NCBI GenBank assembly: GCA_946122785.1
Contig: CAMGYJ010000010.1
Span: 53,258,162-53,322,161, forward strand
DNA from: Linum tenue
Taxonomy: Eukaryota > Streptophyta > Magnoliopsida > Malpighiales > Linaceae
Reading direction: 5' to 3'
DNA: 64,000 bases
Below the pieces are notes generated by a model. That model searched no databases, was not told where the DNA came from, and saw only the letters and a program-made list of their open reading frames with translations. Both the position numbers and the translations under genes were made by a program. Below, piece after piece: positions 23,886 through 35,613 of the stretch (the stretch's first letter is position 1; every line of letters begins with the position of its first letter).

Positions 23886-24998
23886 CCAGCTGCGGAAACT
23901 GCTGCAGCAACCAAGTCACTCCCCTGATAGCTGTCTGTGATCCAAATTGGTTACCAAAACAACAAACTATCAGACAGCAATTCGAACGTACGATTTCTCG
24001 ATTTATGCGTGTCAAACCTATCGTACGTAACGTAAACTACGAGTCACTACATCTACATACCAATGCTGCCTCTCCGGGCTTCAGAGCAGGCTCCACGCTA
24101 TCCCTCGCGTAACTGTTCATCCACAGATTTGCAGATTTTATAATCAACGATAAGATGTGATCGAAAAAAGGGGAGAAAACTGTTACTGTGTCTCCTACAT
24201 TATCTGTCGCTGGCCATTGTTAACCTCCAGACGGTAAAAGCTGCAACCTTTACTGAATGGGAAAGGCTTCCCCTTCCATTCTGAGAAGTTACAGCACAAA
24301 AAAAAAAACCATTGGTTCCATAGCATTCGTGCAAATACAGTATTCATACGAGTGAATTCAGTTTACCCAGATGCCAGGTGACTCCAACGGCTAAGGAATC
24401 ATCAGCCGAGATATCGTCAATGGCGAATTGGAGATCCCCGCTGATCGAGTCGACGAACTTGTTGAAGAACTCCATGATCGCCTGCTAAATTTGTGAAATT
24501 CCATTGGTCCTTGTTTGTTCAAACAACATAGTATAGGGACTAGAAATGGCATTACATTCATTTTCCATTGGGCACGTGACTGGCGCGTGCGAGAGTCCAG
24601 CTGGAAGGATAACACTTTACCTTACGGCCAACGAAGGGATTGGGGAAGATAAGGTCCTCGTACACGCACTTCTCGGCGATGAGCCCCTCGACGGAATCCA
24701 GATCCCGGCGGTTGATTCCGTCGTAGAATCTCCTCACCACGTCGGCGCCCGAAGGAACCGAGGCAGACGAAGCATCTTCTTCGATTTGCGGCGAGGCAGG
24801 GGTGACGGCGGCGGCGGCAATAACAATTCGATTCACCGGCGATGAAACCGCGAGCGGATTACGCGGCGAGGTCTTCGGGAACGTTCCATTCCGTTCAGCG
24901 AGTAAATCCCGGCGGGGGAGCGGCAGAAGAGCGGTCTTGTGAGGTCTGTGAAGGAAGTGAGATGGAAGGAGGGACGATGATGATACGGTGGACCTCAT
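23866..24998 (-). CDS. NTF2/SnoaL-like domain protein, probably plastid-targeted (5 exons, 231 aa)
   Basis: Exons (- strand): 24998-24621, 24481-24367, 24280-24199, 24112-24061, 23934-23866; GT-AG junctions with matching phase. Residues 1-60 are Ser/Arg/Pro-rich and look like a transit peptide (MRSTVSSSSLLPSHFLHRP). From about residue 80 the protein shows the NTF2-like fold: VVRRFYDGINRRDLDSVEGL, YEDLIFPNPFVGRK, IMEFFNKFVDSI, GVTWHLEWKGKPFPFSKGCSFYRLE, YARDSVEPALKPGEAAL and the end GVTWLLQQFPQLADRLPQ. It matches plant proteins annotated as nuclear transport factor 2 family, which are not the nuclear import factor itself; the ligand or reaction is unknown. The stop overlaps the edge of the repeat at 22,818-23,885. 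Confidence 0.9.
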
Positions 24999-25687
24999 CG
25001 GCGAAAGTGATCGGCAGGCACCGCCGGATCGATTATCCCCGGCGGGAGATGCTCAAATTAGCTGAGAAGAAGAAGAGAGAAATTCTGTTTTAATTTCCCA
25101 ACTGATTCCGTTTCTGGAATCCGATTCCATGCTTTTTATAGATATGGACATTTACGGAAAAGTACTCAAATGTTTCTACACATCACTGATCAGTTCAGTA
25201 CAATTATTTGCAGGTGTGAGATCCATTCCAAGTGAACTTGTATAATAGCCACATCAATAGATTGGAAAACCTGCCTGAGGATTTCATATTGCTGATTCCA
25301 GTTTGCAGACAGACACCTCGTGGGTCTGGTCTTGGTCTTGGCAGCTTCCTTCATCCGAAGGAGACTCAACAATTTGCGTCAATTGCATCTCCAACTGTCC
25401 AAATTGACCCGTGTTTATTCTGTCTGGTGCCACTTTAGTTCTGTATACACACTAAAAGATTATGCCACTGAGTTGCTGATCTCTCTCTATATATACAGAC
25501 TACTTCACCACTAACACTGTTACATATATACATTAGTCTAGAGCATGAGATTCAGCTGATAACAAAGATTTGAGGGTGACAAAACTGCAGCAGCCTCTCG
25601 TGGAGTTTTAGTGGCTTCTGTGACCAAGTTTCCGTGAAGAGTTACCATTCAAGATGATATCTTGCAGGCGCAATTCCAAGCAGTTAC
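24999..25687. other. Spacer between the NTF2-like and bestrophin-like genes
   Basis: It holds the NTF2-like upstream region and the bestrophin-like 3' UTR. No gene or repeat is recognised; short open frames here show no family features. Confidence 0.4.
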
Positions 25688-27352
25688 TTAGGAGTTTGGC
25701 CAACCATTTGTTGAGTGCTCACGATGAGGCCGGATCTTCTTTTTTGCAACAAGGTGTGCTTGAATGGCTTTATCATTGGCAACAGCTTCATGAATGTTTC
25801 GGCAAACTAGATCGCACAGCTCATCCAGTGCCAACATAGGAAATGGCTCCTCAATCAGAACACCAACCTACAGTAGAATATTCCACCATAAACAGCTGCA
25901 GCAGATTGTTTATGAAAGAGAAAAAGTAAACTGACTATCCTGTATTTCAGAGAACTCAATCAAATCTAACCTCTTCTATGCAGAACAAGGAAGCCGCGCT
26001 GATGAAAGTAGCAGGGACAACAATCCAGTGGCAATCATCCCAAAGGATTATAGGAAGGGTGAGATGCCAAAGTACCAGAAATCTCGATGTTAAGCGAGTA
26101 TACGAGAGTGGAATAGGGATTCCTATAAGTTCTTCGCACACATCGATCCCCTCGTGGAAACATGACATCTTCGACTGCTGCACGCACACACACACACACA
26201 CAAAAGATATAACAAGGAAACCACCACTTTGACTGGGAGTCCAAAAGGAGAGCTGGAACAACTGCAGAAACTTCAATCAACAAAATGAGAGATACAAACC
26301 AGCAGATTCCTCTTGGTTTCCTCCAAGCTCAGTAGTCTAAGGCTTTGTGAAATGAATCCAATGAGACACCTAGGCCGATTCCTGGAATTGAGCACCACTG
26401 CAAGATCATCCTCTTCCAGCACATGCCGGAGGTCTTGGCCAATGTCTGAACCATTGATCACATGGCACTGCAACAAACGAAAATCTCCTGTGATAATCAG
26501 TGAAATGAATCATTTCAACAGACAACATGTTCCTAGAAAGACAGATGTCTGAACTCATTAGCTCAAATTTCATGAAGTCTAGCACTGGAGCAAAAAAGGG
26601 AGAAGGGAAAACAATTAGACCTTGAGCGCAATCGGAAAGGCCATAACATACTTCAATAGCGCATTCTTCAGAACGGCTTCATCTCTAGAACCATCCACAC
26701 TGGCGGCGATAATCTGGCCGGCGAAATCATTAGTCCCCGAGACCACCTTAGTCCAAGCCTTCCTACCCACTTCGTACCTAGAGTAAGAAGCCTCGGTCCT
26801 GAACACCAGCAGAAGCGCCAGCGCCGGAGCCGTCAGCTGATACGGCAGCGAGGAAGCCCTGAGAATGGGGAGAAACCCAGGGAGGAAATGGAGCTCCACC
26901 GCGGAGTTGTACCCAGCAACAAACACTGCCACCAGGGTGAAAGCAATCACCGGCGGGACCAAGGACAGAATGACCCGAGACGAGGCGCTGGAGAGGAGGT
27001 GGCGGACGTGGCGGAGGGAGCTCCGGTGCTCGACCCATTTCTCGGGGGTGTAGAGGGACCGGTTCTTCCGCATCCCGCGCTCTTTGATCCGGTCCGACCA
27101 GTCCGGTATTGCCCGGAGGACGGAGATTAAAGCTTTCGAAGGGTTGTTCCGCGGCGGAGAAGGCGGCGGTGGAGAGTGGGAAGAAGAAGAACAGAGGGTT
27201 TTGAAGGAAAGGGTGAGCTCTGGAGGTTTGGAGGCGAAGGTCGGGAAAGTGCGTTGTAGTGTGAGGAGATTGTTGGGGGTGATATCGGCGGGAGTCGCCG
27301 AGATTCCGCCTCTACCGCGGGGTATGAAACTGGAAATCGCCGCCGACGACAT
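25688..27352 (-). CDS. Bestrophin-like (VCCN-type) chloroplast anion channel (4 exons, ~428 aa)
   Basis: Exons (- strand): 27352-26621, 26467-26300, ~26177-25971, 25867-25688. Motifs of the plant UPF0187/bestrophin-like family: PEKWVEHRSSLRHVRHLL, AVELHFLPGFLPILRASSLPYQL, ALLLVFRTEASYSRYEVGRKAW, CHVINGSDIGQDL, the long GIPIPLSYTRLTSRFL and LPIILWDDCHWIVVPATF stretch with membrane segments, and EEPFPMLALDELCDLV. Arabidopsis VCCN1 is a thylakoid chloride channel that tunes the proton motive force in changing light. Start chosen at 27,352 because MSSAAISSFIPRGRGG matches the targeting exon of the ABHD11-like gene; an in-frame upstream Met exists at 27,535. Intron 2 carries a CA/GT microsatellite next to the acceptor, so the exon 3 start may be 26,177 or 26,174. 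Confidence 0.93.
26185..26202. repeat. CA/GT microsatellite at a splice acceptor
   Basis: A (CA)n run on the plus strand, directly upstream (minus sense) of the CAGCAG acceptor of bestrophin-like exon 3. Its GT-rich minus strand replaces a usual polypyrimidine tract and leaves two possible acceptors 3 nt apart. Confidence 0.7.
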
Positions 27353-27667
27353 TTTCTTCTTCCCCTCCTCGGGCAGCTCAGCGGTGGCAAGGGTGCATGC
27401 ACGGCGGTGGTAGGTGGGCGGGCGAAGGATATTATTCGGGCAACGAAGCTGGAAACTGCAAAACAGATGTGTGATACAGAGGAAGAGAGAGAATGAGAGA
27501 GTGAGAGAGAGGGGAAAGAAAGCGGTAAATTTCAAATTAGGTCACTGATCTATTCTTGTAGTTCAGTTTGGGATACTAATTTATTATTAGTTCCATTTTA
27601 AGTCACTATACTAAGAACCATTTCCAAACCAGCACTCTGTGACTGTAACTACGCCATAATCACTCAC

Positions 27668-29578
27668 TCAGTCATACACCACAAGCTTCTCATATTCCTC
27701 ATCAGCAATGGCTAGCATCATCGCATCATCGCAATCCACAATCCCACCTCGCTTCATGAACACCTTCAGCAAATTCTTCGAGAATCCACTCACCAGCGCC
27801 ACCCCATTCTGCGTTCCCATCACCGGCGTCGCCGACGAGTCCCTCAGGTTCCAGAACACAATCTCCGGCACCCTGTTGTACCCTTTCTCCCCAAACTTCC
27901 TCTGTATCGCCTGATAGTCAGTTTCCCAATTCCTCTCCTCCTCCTCCAGCCACCATCGCCTCGACGCCTTGTCGAACTCCATGTCGCTGAAAACGAACAC
28001 CCGCTTCACCAGTTGATCCTCCGTCAGGTTGTTCAGCACCGCGGCGTCCAGGATTTTATCAAACACCTTCTGGAAATCGGTGTTCGACCCCCAATCCATC
28101 GTCCTGATGAACTCGGTCTTCTCCATCAGCGTCTCCCCCCGCACCAAATGAAGCTCCGGATCGCTGCTGAACGTGAACACTTTCCCTTTCCATGGCTCCT
28201 CGCTGAGCTCCGAAACCAGCAGCCCGAGCGCCACGGACACCTCCATTGGAGTCCCCTTCATGCTGCCAGACACGTCGCTGACGGCAATGCAGTTGCTCAG
28301 CTTCCCTTTCCTCGACATGTCATCCACCAGCCTCGCCCACTGAAGCTCCGCCACCGCTGTTTTCTCAGGATGTTTCAGCTGGGCGATTATCTGGTGGGGA
28401 AGCAGCGCCCCAGCTGCGATCTTCGCCTTCCTGGACTTCACTTTCTCCAGATACTCCTGGAACCTCTCCCTGTCGTGTTTCAGGAACAGATCGGAGTAAT
28501 TCGCCATCGCCACGGAAGGAACTCTGTTGTAGGGGAGAGAACTCCATTCCCCGGCGCACATGTACACCTCCGGAATCTCGAGCGCTTTTCGGAGAGGGAC
28601 CAGAATCTCCTTCCTCAGCCTGTCCCGCACCCGATAAGCATAATGTGCTTCTTCAATCCCTTGGTACTGCTCGTCGCTCTCCTTGGGGAACATCCGGCGA
28701 GCAATCGCCTCGCAGATCAGCAGGTGTTCGTCGTACGAGGAGTCGATCGACGGGCACCACTTGCCCGCCAAGGAGATGTTCCAGTAGTCCTCGGATCTCA
28801 GAGCCTCCATATCCGATTTCAGCAAATCGGCGAACAGATCCGCGGTGGAATCAAACAGGAACCTATAGTCGGGATCGGAATTGTACCTCTTCAGCGCCTT
28901 GGCCGCTTTCGCGATCTCTCGCTCCTTGCGCCGTGCCCTCACTGAAACAGGATCTGCGGCGTCCAGAACCTTCTTCCCTGGTTCGCCTTTCTTCGCTTTC
29001 TTCCTCGCGTCGGGGCCTCCGAGGAGCCGGTACAGAATCTCGACGTAATCCTTGAAATACCCCAATTCGGAGAATGCCCTGGCGTTGAGGGCTAGGGTTT
29101 TGGGGTGGTGGTCGTGGAGCCAGAGCGCCGCCGTGTAGAAACCTTGCTTGTCCGATTTCCCCGTTCCTCTGACCCCTCGCAGATTGCCGATCAGCTTGAG
29201 CGTGGTCAGGGGATCGTGAGCCCAGGCCGAGGCGAGCCGGTCGACCAGACTGCCGGCGGGAGTGTCGGGGACGACGTGGAAGAAGAAATCGAGGCAGGGG
29301 TTGCCGGTGGAAAGGTAGGTGGGTGAGAAGTTCTCCGTCAAACCCATCGGCGGGGAAGCAGGGAGTGTGTATTCCGGCCGCATCAGCCCCGCCACTGAAG
29401 GAGGGCCGAGAATCCTTGTCGGCGGCGTCGGGACGGCCGTGGCCGAAGAGGCGGCGAGGGTTAATCGGCATGGCAAACAAGGAAGTTGGACTTCCTTTAG
29501 AATAATACCAACGACCAATCTCTTCATGTTTGGAAGGAAAAAAGCAGAACAGAGCTGCGACACTTCCTTGGCGCGCAA
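27668..29578 (-). CDS. DUF2828 / von Willebrand A-like protein (intronless, up to 636 aa)
   Basis: One long open frame. It has the plant DUF2828 signature: ILGPPSVAG near residue 57, GNPCLDFFFHVVPDTP, AWAHDPLTTLKLIGNLRGVRGTGKSDK, YFKDYVEILYRLLGG, then KWCPSIDSSYDEHLLICEAIARRMFP. A C-terminal vWA-like module has the MIDAS motif DVSGSM, FTFSSDPELHLV, DWGSNTDFQKVFDKIL and FVFSDMEFD. Function is not established; vWA domains bind ligands through a metal site. The conserved LGPP block lies upstream of the Met at 29,383, so translation should start at 29,578 or at the Met at 29,527. The 120 bp between 29,578 and the TNL2 stop must hold 5' UTR and core promoter. Open frames on the opposite strand (310 aa) and in another frame (205 aa) are GC-rich shadows. 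Confidence 0.9.
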   Translation of the reverse strand: MRAKEVSQLCSAFFLPNMKRLVVGIILKEVQLPCLPCRLTLAASSATAVPTPPTRILGPPSVAGLMRPEYTLPASPPMGLTENFSPTYLSTGNPCLDFFFHVVPDTPAGSLVDRLASAWAHDPLTTLKLIGNLRGVRGTGKSDKQGFYTAALWLHDHHPKTLALNARAFSELGYFKDYVEILYRLLGGPDARKKAKKGEPGKKVLDAADPVSVRARRKEREIAKAAKALKRYNSDPDYRFLFDSTADLFADLLKSDMEALRSEDYWNISLAGKWCPSIDSSYDEHLLICEAIARRMFPKESDEQYQGIEEAHYAYRVRDRLRKEILVPLRKALEIPEVYMCAGEWSSLPYNRVPSVAMANYSDLFLKHDRERFQEYLEKVKSRKAKIAAGALLPHQIIAQLKHPEKTAVAELQWARLVDDMSRKGKLSNCIAVSDVSGSMKGTPMEVSVALGLLVSELSEEPWKGKVFTFSSDPELHLVRGETLMEKTEFIRTMDWGSNTDFQKVFDKILDAAVLNNLTEDQLVKRVFVFSDMEFDKASRRWWLEEEERNWETDYQAIQRKFGEKGYNRVPEIVFWNLRDSSATPVMGTQNGVALVSGFSKNLLKVFMKRGGIVDCDDAMMLAIADEEYEKLVVYD

Positions 29579-29698
29579 GCTTCTCTTCGACCTAAGTCCT
29601 GCCTTGGATTGTTTCGTGCTGACTTGAAGTCCACTCCTAGTGGACTTTATATATGCAACTGAAAACCCTGAAAATTGGCAACAGAACGATTTGGAGAC

Positions 29699-32600
29699 TT
29701 AGTACATTAGAGAGACGCCACATCTCTTGATTTTGAAGTTCTCCAGTTGCTTGACATCTTCTCCGTATCCTAAACGAGGATAGAACCGGAACGAAACAGC
29801 GAGCCCGGCATATTTCACATACCATGCTTCTTCTTCTCCTTTTCCTTCTCTTTCCTTGCTCTTACCTGATAAATTCTGGTCGAACCATAGGAACACTTTG
29901 TCTGATGAGTTCGTGCCATCCCCGTCCAAAGAAAAATGGCACGAGCTCCAAGAGGCAACGGTGATGGTGCCGATGGAACAATCACATTTCATCGTCGGCC
30001 AAACACAGAAAGAATCGGAAAACCAAACCACGCCGAATGCAATGCCCTTGAGCATTGGTCGCTCACTGCTGCCGTTGGAGGGAGGCAAATGAACCATCAC
30101 AGATGAACCGTCATTTCCATTCGCGCTCTTGGAAGAAAACCATTCTGGAATATCGCTCCCCAGATATTGAAGCTCGGCCTGTTTATCAGCACATAAACAG
30201 ATGGCCTCATCAAGAAAGAAGAGTATTTGACGTTCTGTTCACTGGCTAATAGTATAATAACAATACCAACACCAACACAACAACAAGTTGATGTTTACGT
30301 ACCTTGCAACGTCGAGGCAACGTTGCATAGACTGGGTAATTTGCCACGATTTCATCAGGAAACGTCCTGTCCAATTCTGGGCAGTTGTAAAACCTGAGGC
30401 TCTCCCAACTCAGCTTACTGGCGTTGCTTGGTAGAGCTTGCAATGACTTGCAACCACCAACATCCAAAATAGAGAGATTTGATGGAAGTTCCGGCAAAGA
30501 CGAAATACTTCGACAACCCCTCAAGTACAAGCCGTATAGCTTGGGTAGTTTCTGGATATTACTGGGGATATGCTCGAGGCTTTTGCAGTAGCTCAGGTCT
30601 ATTGAATTGAGTTGATCCAATTCTTGGATAGAGGAAGGCAATGATTTAATGCCGGTGTTTCTCAAACCGAGATAACTTAGAGATACCAAATTGTTGATGC
30701 TAGATGGGATGCTTTTGATGCTTTCACAACGAATTATTGAAAGATAGGATAGACCACTCACAGGCTCTGAGATCTCTGGCAAATTTTCAAGCAATGGACT
30801 GTGCCTGATGGTAAGAAGAGAAGAGACCATGTTCCATATATTCTTTGGCAGGCTCTTACATTGCAAGTTACCGACCAACTCCAACCAGCCAAATTCCGGC
30901 AATAACTCAGAAGAAGCCTGATGATGACCATAAGGATTTATATCTTTTATTGCAGAATGACACAGATGAAATTCCTGCAATCTTGCTGAGATAGCTGGGA
31001 AGTTGGCGAAGTGTTTGCCACAGAGACGAAGGATGCCACCTTGCTTGACATGGTAAATTGCTTCCGGCGGCTCTATTACAGGTGTCTCGTTTAAATCCAA
31101 TTCCATCAACTCTCCTGAATTCATGTCTGGACAATGCTTCACATTAGGACAATGGTCCATCCAAACATTCTTGAGGAACTTTGAGTTGAATTTTGATGGA
31201 AGATGCTTGAGGTTCACACAATATCCAAGGTCAATTGCTATCAACCTGTCCAGATATCGAACTTGAGAGGGTACTTCAACTAGGCTTTTACACTCCCGGA
31301 GTAGGAGTTCCTCAAGTTTTGAAGACTTTGAGAGATCAGGGATCACAAGTAGACTTGCGCAATAGGAGAGATTGAGCACCATCAGATTCACCAGCAATGG
31401 CTGCCAAAAACAGATGTCAATCAATCCATTATTCAAACTATAAAACAATGGTCAACACCACGGTGACGCCTTTGAAAACAAAGGTTAAACAAATTATCCA
31501 AAGTGATGAAGGACGGCGAAAGTTAGGAAACACGAATTAAAAAATGACAGTTACTTACTTGGTCAAATCCTTGCCAGAGTCTTTTAATTGGACTATCTCG
31601 TATAATAAGATGGACGAGATGTTGGGGATAAAATCTCAAAGGTAGTGATTTGGAAGGATATTGATCCCAATGCAGCCATCTCAAACCGCCAGGAAGAGAG
31701 TCAAGGCCACCATATGGCAAAAGGAATTTGTTGTCCCTCGCTGAACGGTTAGACATAGCATTTATCGGCAACCAGAAATTGAGAAACGTAAGAGAATCCA
31801 TCCCTTCAAATGCATTGGCTTCCAGATGCATCTCTTTCGCTTTAGAAAGATCCAAACTAATACCTTCAGTTGTTCTAAGTTTCTCCAATGTACAATTACC
31901 TTCCCCGTGCATGTGTATGACTTTTCTTCTTTTTCTTGTTGGTAGTACCATCTCTATGCCTCTGAAGAGGTTTGAAATGAATGTTGCCCAATTTTTCACC
32001 TTATGAGTTGTCAGTAATTTGTGAATATCCTCAGGATCTACCAGCCTGGTGCGTTTGCGGAGCTTTTGTTCCTCGTTGACAATGTTCCAAGCCATTTCCT
32101 TAAGCAGATCATGCACCTCAATCTTCTCTCCGTCCTTGCAGGAAATACAAATTAAGAGGGACTTATCAATTAAGTCCTTCACAATACAATATGTTGATGA
32201 GCATGTGACTGCCATATATTTGATCAGTCTGGATCGTGCTATTCCGTTGAGGAGACAAGCAACATCTAAAAACAGCCTCCTCTCTTGAACCCCCAATTTA
32301 TTGTAGCTTCTTCTAAGAATGTCATGAATTTCCGGCTTCTGAATCCTTCTTAATCCACTCAGAAAATTTTGCCAATACTGTATGTCTTCACCAAACAATG
32401 TACCTCCCAAAACTCGAAGAGCCAAGGAGTTCCCCTTGCAGTATGATGCTGCAAGGTGTGACAGATGCATCCAATCATCCGGGGGATAGTATTGCCTGAA
32501 TGCATGCAAGCTAAAGAGTCGAATAGATTCATTATAACTCAAAGCCTTCATAGCATATACCCTTGCCATTGCATTTTGAAGCACTTTCTTATTTCTTGTT

Positions 32601-34184
32601 GTCACGATAATTCTGCTCCCCATGGCGAAGAGCTTATTGTGTTTAGAGACATCTCCTAAGAGCAGTTGCTCTAATTGACAAGGAGTCTCCACATTGTCAA
32701 GAACAATGAAGACCTTCGAGCGAGAAAGACGTGCTCTTCGACATTTCATATCTAAATCTTCACGACTTAGATTCTTCTCAGACAACAACTTTGAATACAA
32801 ATCCTGCACTATTCCTTCAACGCCAACTTGGCTTTCACAACTTTCATTGATGTTCCGGATAAAATGATGTTTGATCTCTTTCTTTGATGAAACTGTCCGA
32901 TCATAGCAAGCTTTGGCCAGAGCTGTTTTCCCTAGACCACCCATCCCCCATAACCCAATGATGCGTGTATCATCTAGTTCTTCCATGGCTAACAATCGCT
33001 GAACCTCCAAAACGCGTGGACCAATACCCACCAAGTTGTTAGACTTGATGCTCGGTGACATGTCTATTAGCTGCTTCTGAACATCTTCTACTATTAGCTT
33101 AATCAATTCAGATTCAATCCTAAAAGTCACAGGACAAACAGCAAAAAGAGAATCCAAATGAAAAGAATGAAGTTATCATAGTAAGATTCCACTAAAAACT
33201 TAAAGTATCAAGATGTTCATTAGGGTATTGAGCTACTATACTAGATTGCTCAAATTGCAAACTAAGTTGGATCCGAGGTTTTCATCCATCTATCTCATTA
33301 ATAAAACTAGCTCTTCAATTTCTAAAAGAATGTTTTGATATCTAAACAAAAGGTGGACAACTACAGTACCAGTCAATTCTCATTGCTAGATATATTTCTG
33401 ATCTCATTACATTAGTAAAACAAAAAAACTTGTAAGCAATGGTTATTGATTCGCCACTATTGTAGAATTTCCCCAGCAAACGGTCAATCATGTATTCTTT
33501 TTTGTTTTGTTAAGACTTTCACCAATTCCCAGGAAATTTCACCAATTTCAGAAGACAACACAAACCATCTTGTAAACTTATCGCCAACATAGCAAACCAA
33601 TAAATCTGGAAGCTAAATAACAATTTTCATCATTTTAATAATGATCTTAGTATTAGAGGGAAAAGGAATTCTCACTTAGTTTCCTCGGAGGTGTGCCCAG
33701 CACAATTAGCAATTGCTTTCAAAGCATCCTTCCATCTCTTGTTGTCCTCTGAGCTGGCTTTAAGCTTATCAACGATGGTAGTGGAGTAACTGCCGGAGTC
33801 CGCCACCACATCAGACCAACCAACCTTGTAAAATACCGGCAATGCTCGATGCCCGAAATTTGCCATGCTTTGGGCAACTGTAGCAACCTCGTTCAAGCAC
33901 CAGGGAGAATCAGCGAATTTCTCGGAGAAAATCACAATTGAAAGCGCGGACCTTTGGAGGACAGACAGGAGCTCGTCGAAGGATTGTGTCTTGTGAAGCA
34001 TGGCATCGTTGAATGCTTGAATTTGGCTGGCGGCCAGAGCAGCCATGAGGTGGCTTGCAAAACAATGGCGGGTGTCATCACCTCTGAAACATAAGAAAAC
34101 GTCATATTCCCATTCTCCTGTATACAATGCACCATGAGACGAAAAAGCCATTGAAGTTGAGGAAAAGGAGGAAGCCACTGCCAT
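29699..34184 (-). CDS. TNL2: TIR-NBS-LRR-(C-JID) immune receptor (4 exons, 1,215 aa)
   Basis: Exons (- strand): 34184-33676 (TIR), 33119-31559 (NB-ARC), 31400-30303 (LRR), 30178-29699 (C-terminal); all GT-AG, phases close exactly. TIR: YDVFLCFRGDDTRHCFASHL and WCLNEV with the conserved Glu expected for NADase activity. NB-ARC: P-loop GMGGLGKT (228-235), KVFIVLDNVE (kinase 2), GSRIIVTTRN (RNBS-B), CKGNSLALRVLGG in the GLPL position, VEVHDLL in the MHD position. The linker has a basic RKRRK run. LRRs of about 22-24 residues follow (LMVLNLSYCASLLVIPDL ...), then a post-LRR C-JID (SDIPEWFSSKS ... CGVSLMY) involved in effector recognition in TNLs such as Roq1 and RPP1. No stop or frameshift was seen, so it may be functional. 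The ATG gives 27 residues before the TIR; a second Met is at residue 12. Confidence 0.93.
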
Positions 34185-34604
34185 GGGGGGATGTTGATCT
34201 GCTCTTCTTTCTGATTAACTTGGCAAACGGACAGCATCTTAATCATAACTAACTGTTAAACCTAGGAGCATTAGTGAGTGTTGACTCCCTCCTGGGTCAT
34301 TCTTTAATTTTTGCTTCTTTATTTTTGCTAAGGACTAAGGAGATTAGTTGTAAGTACTACCTGGGTCATTCTTTATTTTTGATGCTGCAACTAATCCAAC
34401 CTATGTCACTGTCACCATCAAAAAAATAGTGTCTTCCAGTTTGAATTCCACTTAACAATTGAAGGTATGTGGACATCATGATTTGGAGTTTCTTGTTACC
34501 ATCCAAACCTACTGGTCAAACTGAGGAAATTTCTTGGCATCATTAAATATAATCAAACTACACTTTCTAACCTTTTGTTTGTTGTTGATACTAACCTCTA
34601 GATT

Positions 34605-35485
34605 TTGCAGTAGCTGTAAAGCCATGAAGGCTTCGATTCGATTGGTAGGAGAGAGCAGCCATGAGATGGCTTTTAACAACACCATGACATGGTGGGTGTA
34701 GGAGAGAGCAGCCATGAGATGCCAAACCTTTCAATATGATGTTCCTTGATCTCTGGATATCATCTTTCCCTTTCCCCAGATTCCAATTATGCGAGTACCA
34801 TCCAATGTGGCCATGGCTAACATTTTCTGAATCTCCAAAAGGCCTGAATCAATACCAATCAAACTTGTCAAGCTGCACTCTGAACATCATTCACTACCTC
34901 CCTAATTAAGTTACACTCAGTCCTACGAACCAAAGTGTCAAAACGTGAGGGAAATGTTCGAAGTAGAGAACGGCTACGATGTCTAAACCTAATTACTCCC
35001 AATTGTTGCATTTTTTTTAACATACTACATACAATGTACGTACAATTTACCACTAATTGAAAGAAACAGTCAATTCAATAAGAAAGGCTCATAGTATTAA
35101 CGAATACTCACTCGGTCGCCTAGAGAGGAAGGTCAGCACAATTAGCCACAGCTTTCAGACAACGGAGGCTTCTACATTAAAGAAGACTGAAAGCACCCGG
35201 TGCCCTGACTTTTCCATGCGACCACCTCTCCCAAGCACAGGTTGAATCAGCGAAAATACTCATGATTAAGAGTGCGGAAGTTTTCCGAGCGGAGAGGAGT
35301 TTGTCGACGCTCTGTGTTTTGTCGTCGAGCAAGGCATCGATTTTGGTTGTCGGAGAGAGCGACGTTGAGGTAGCAGGTGAAACCGCGGCGAGTGCCGATC
35401 CCGCCGGCGTCTCGGAATCACATGAAGACTGTCGTCTTCCACATTTTCTGGTCTACGGATCGGAATAAGAAGCCCATTGAAGTTG
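34605..35485 (-). pseudogene. Decayed TNL fragments (TIR and start of NB-ARC)
   Basis: The minus strand at about 35,480-35,100 gives a TIR in broken frames: an FRDAGGIGTRRGFTCYLNVALSDNQ stretch equivalent to FRGDDTR...SHLMAALAASQ, then pieces matching SEKFADSPWCLNEV and KAIANCAG, with several stops and shifts. At 34,950-34,745 an NB-ARC start survives as LIREVVNDVQ, SLIGIDSG and TRIIGIWGKGK where the P-loop should be GMGG. At 34,605-34,725 a second TIR scrap (SHLMAALSYQ) occurs beside a short duplicated phrase, GAGAGCAGCCATGAGATG, at 34,651 and 34,702. Clearly non-functional. Confidence 0.72.
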
Positions 35486-35613
35486 AGGAAAAAAGAAGGC
35501 TGTGGAGTGGACTGGGCTTTAGCATTGCGGTTTACTTCGAACTTGGGCCCAAACGAAAGCCCAATGCACGGATGGTGACTGGGTTTCATTGGCGGGAAAG
35601 TTGCGCTGGTTGG

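Noticed and set aside
28013..28945. 310-codon open frame on the plus strand, and a 205-codon minus frame at 28,863-29,480
   Set aside because: Both lie on top of the DUF2828 gene, have His/Pro/Arg-rich composition typical of GC-rich shadow frames, and show no family motif.
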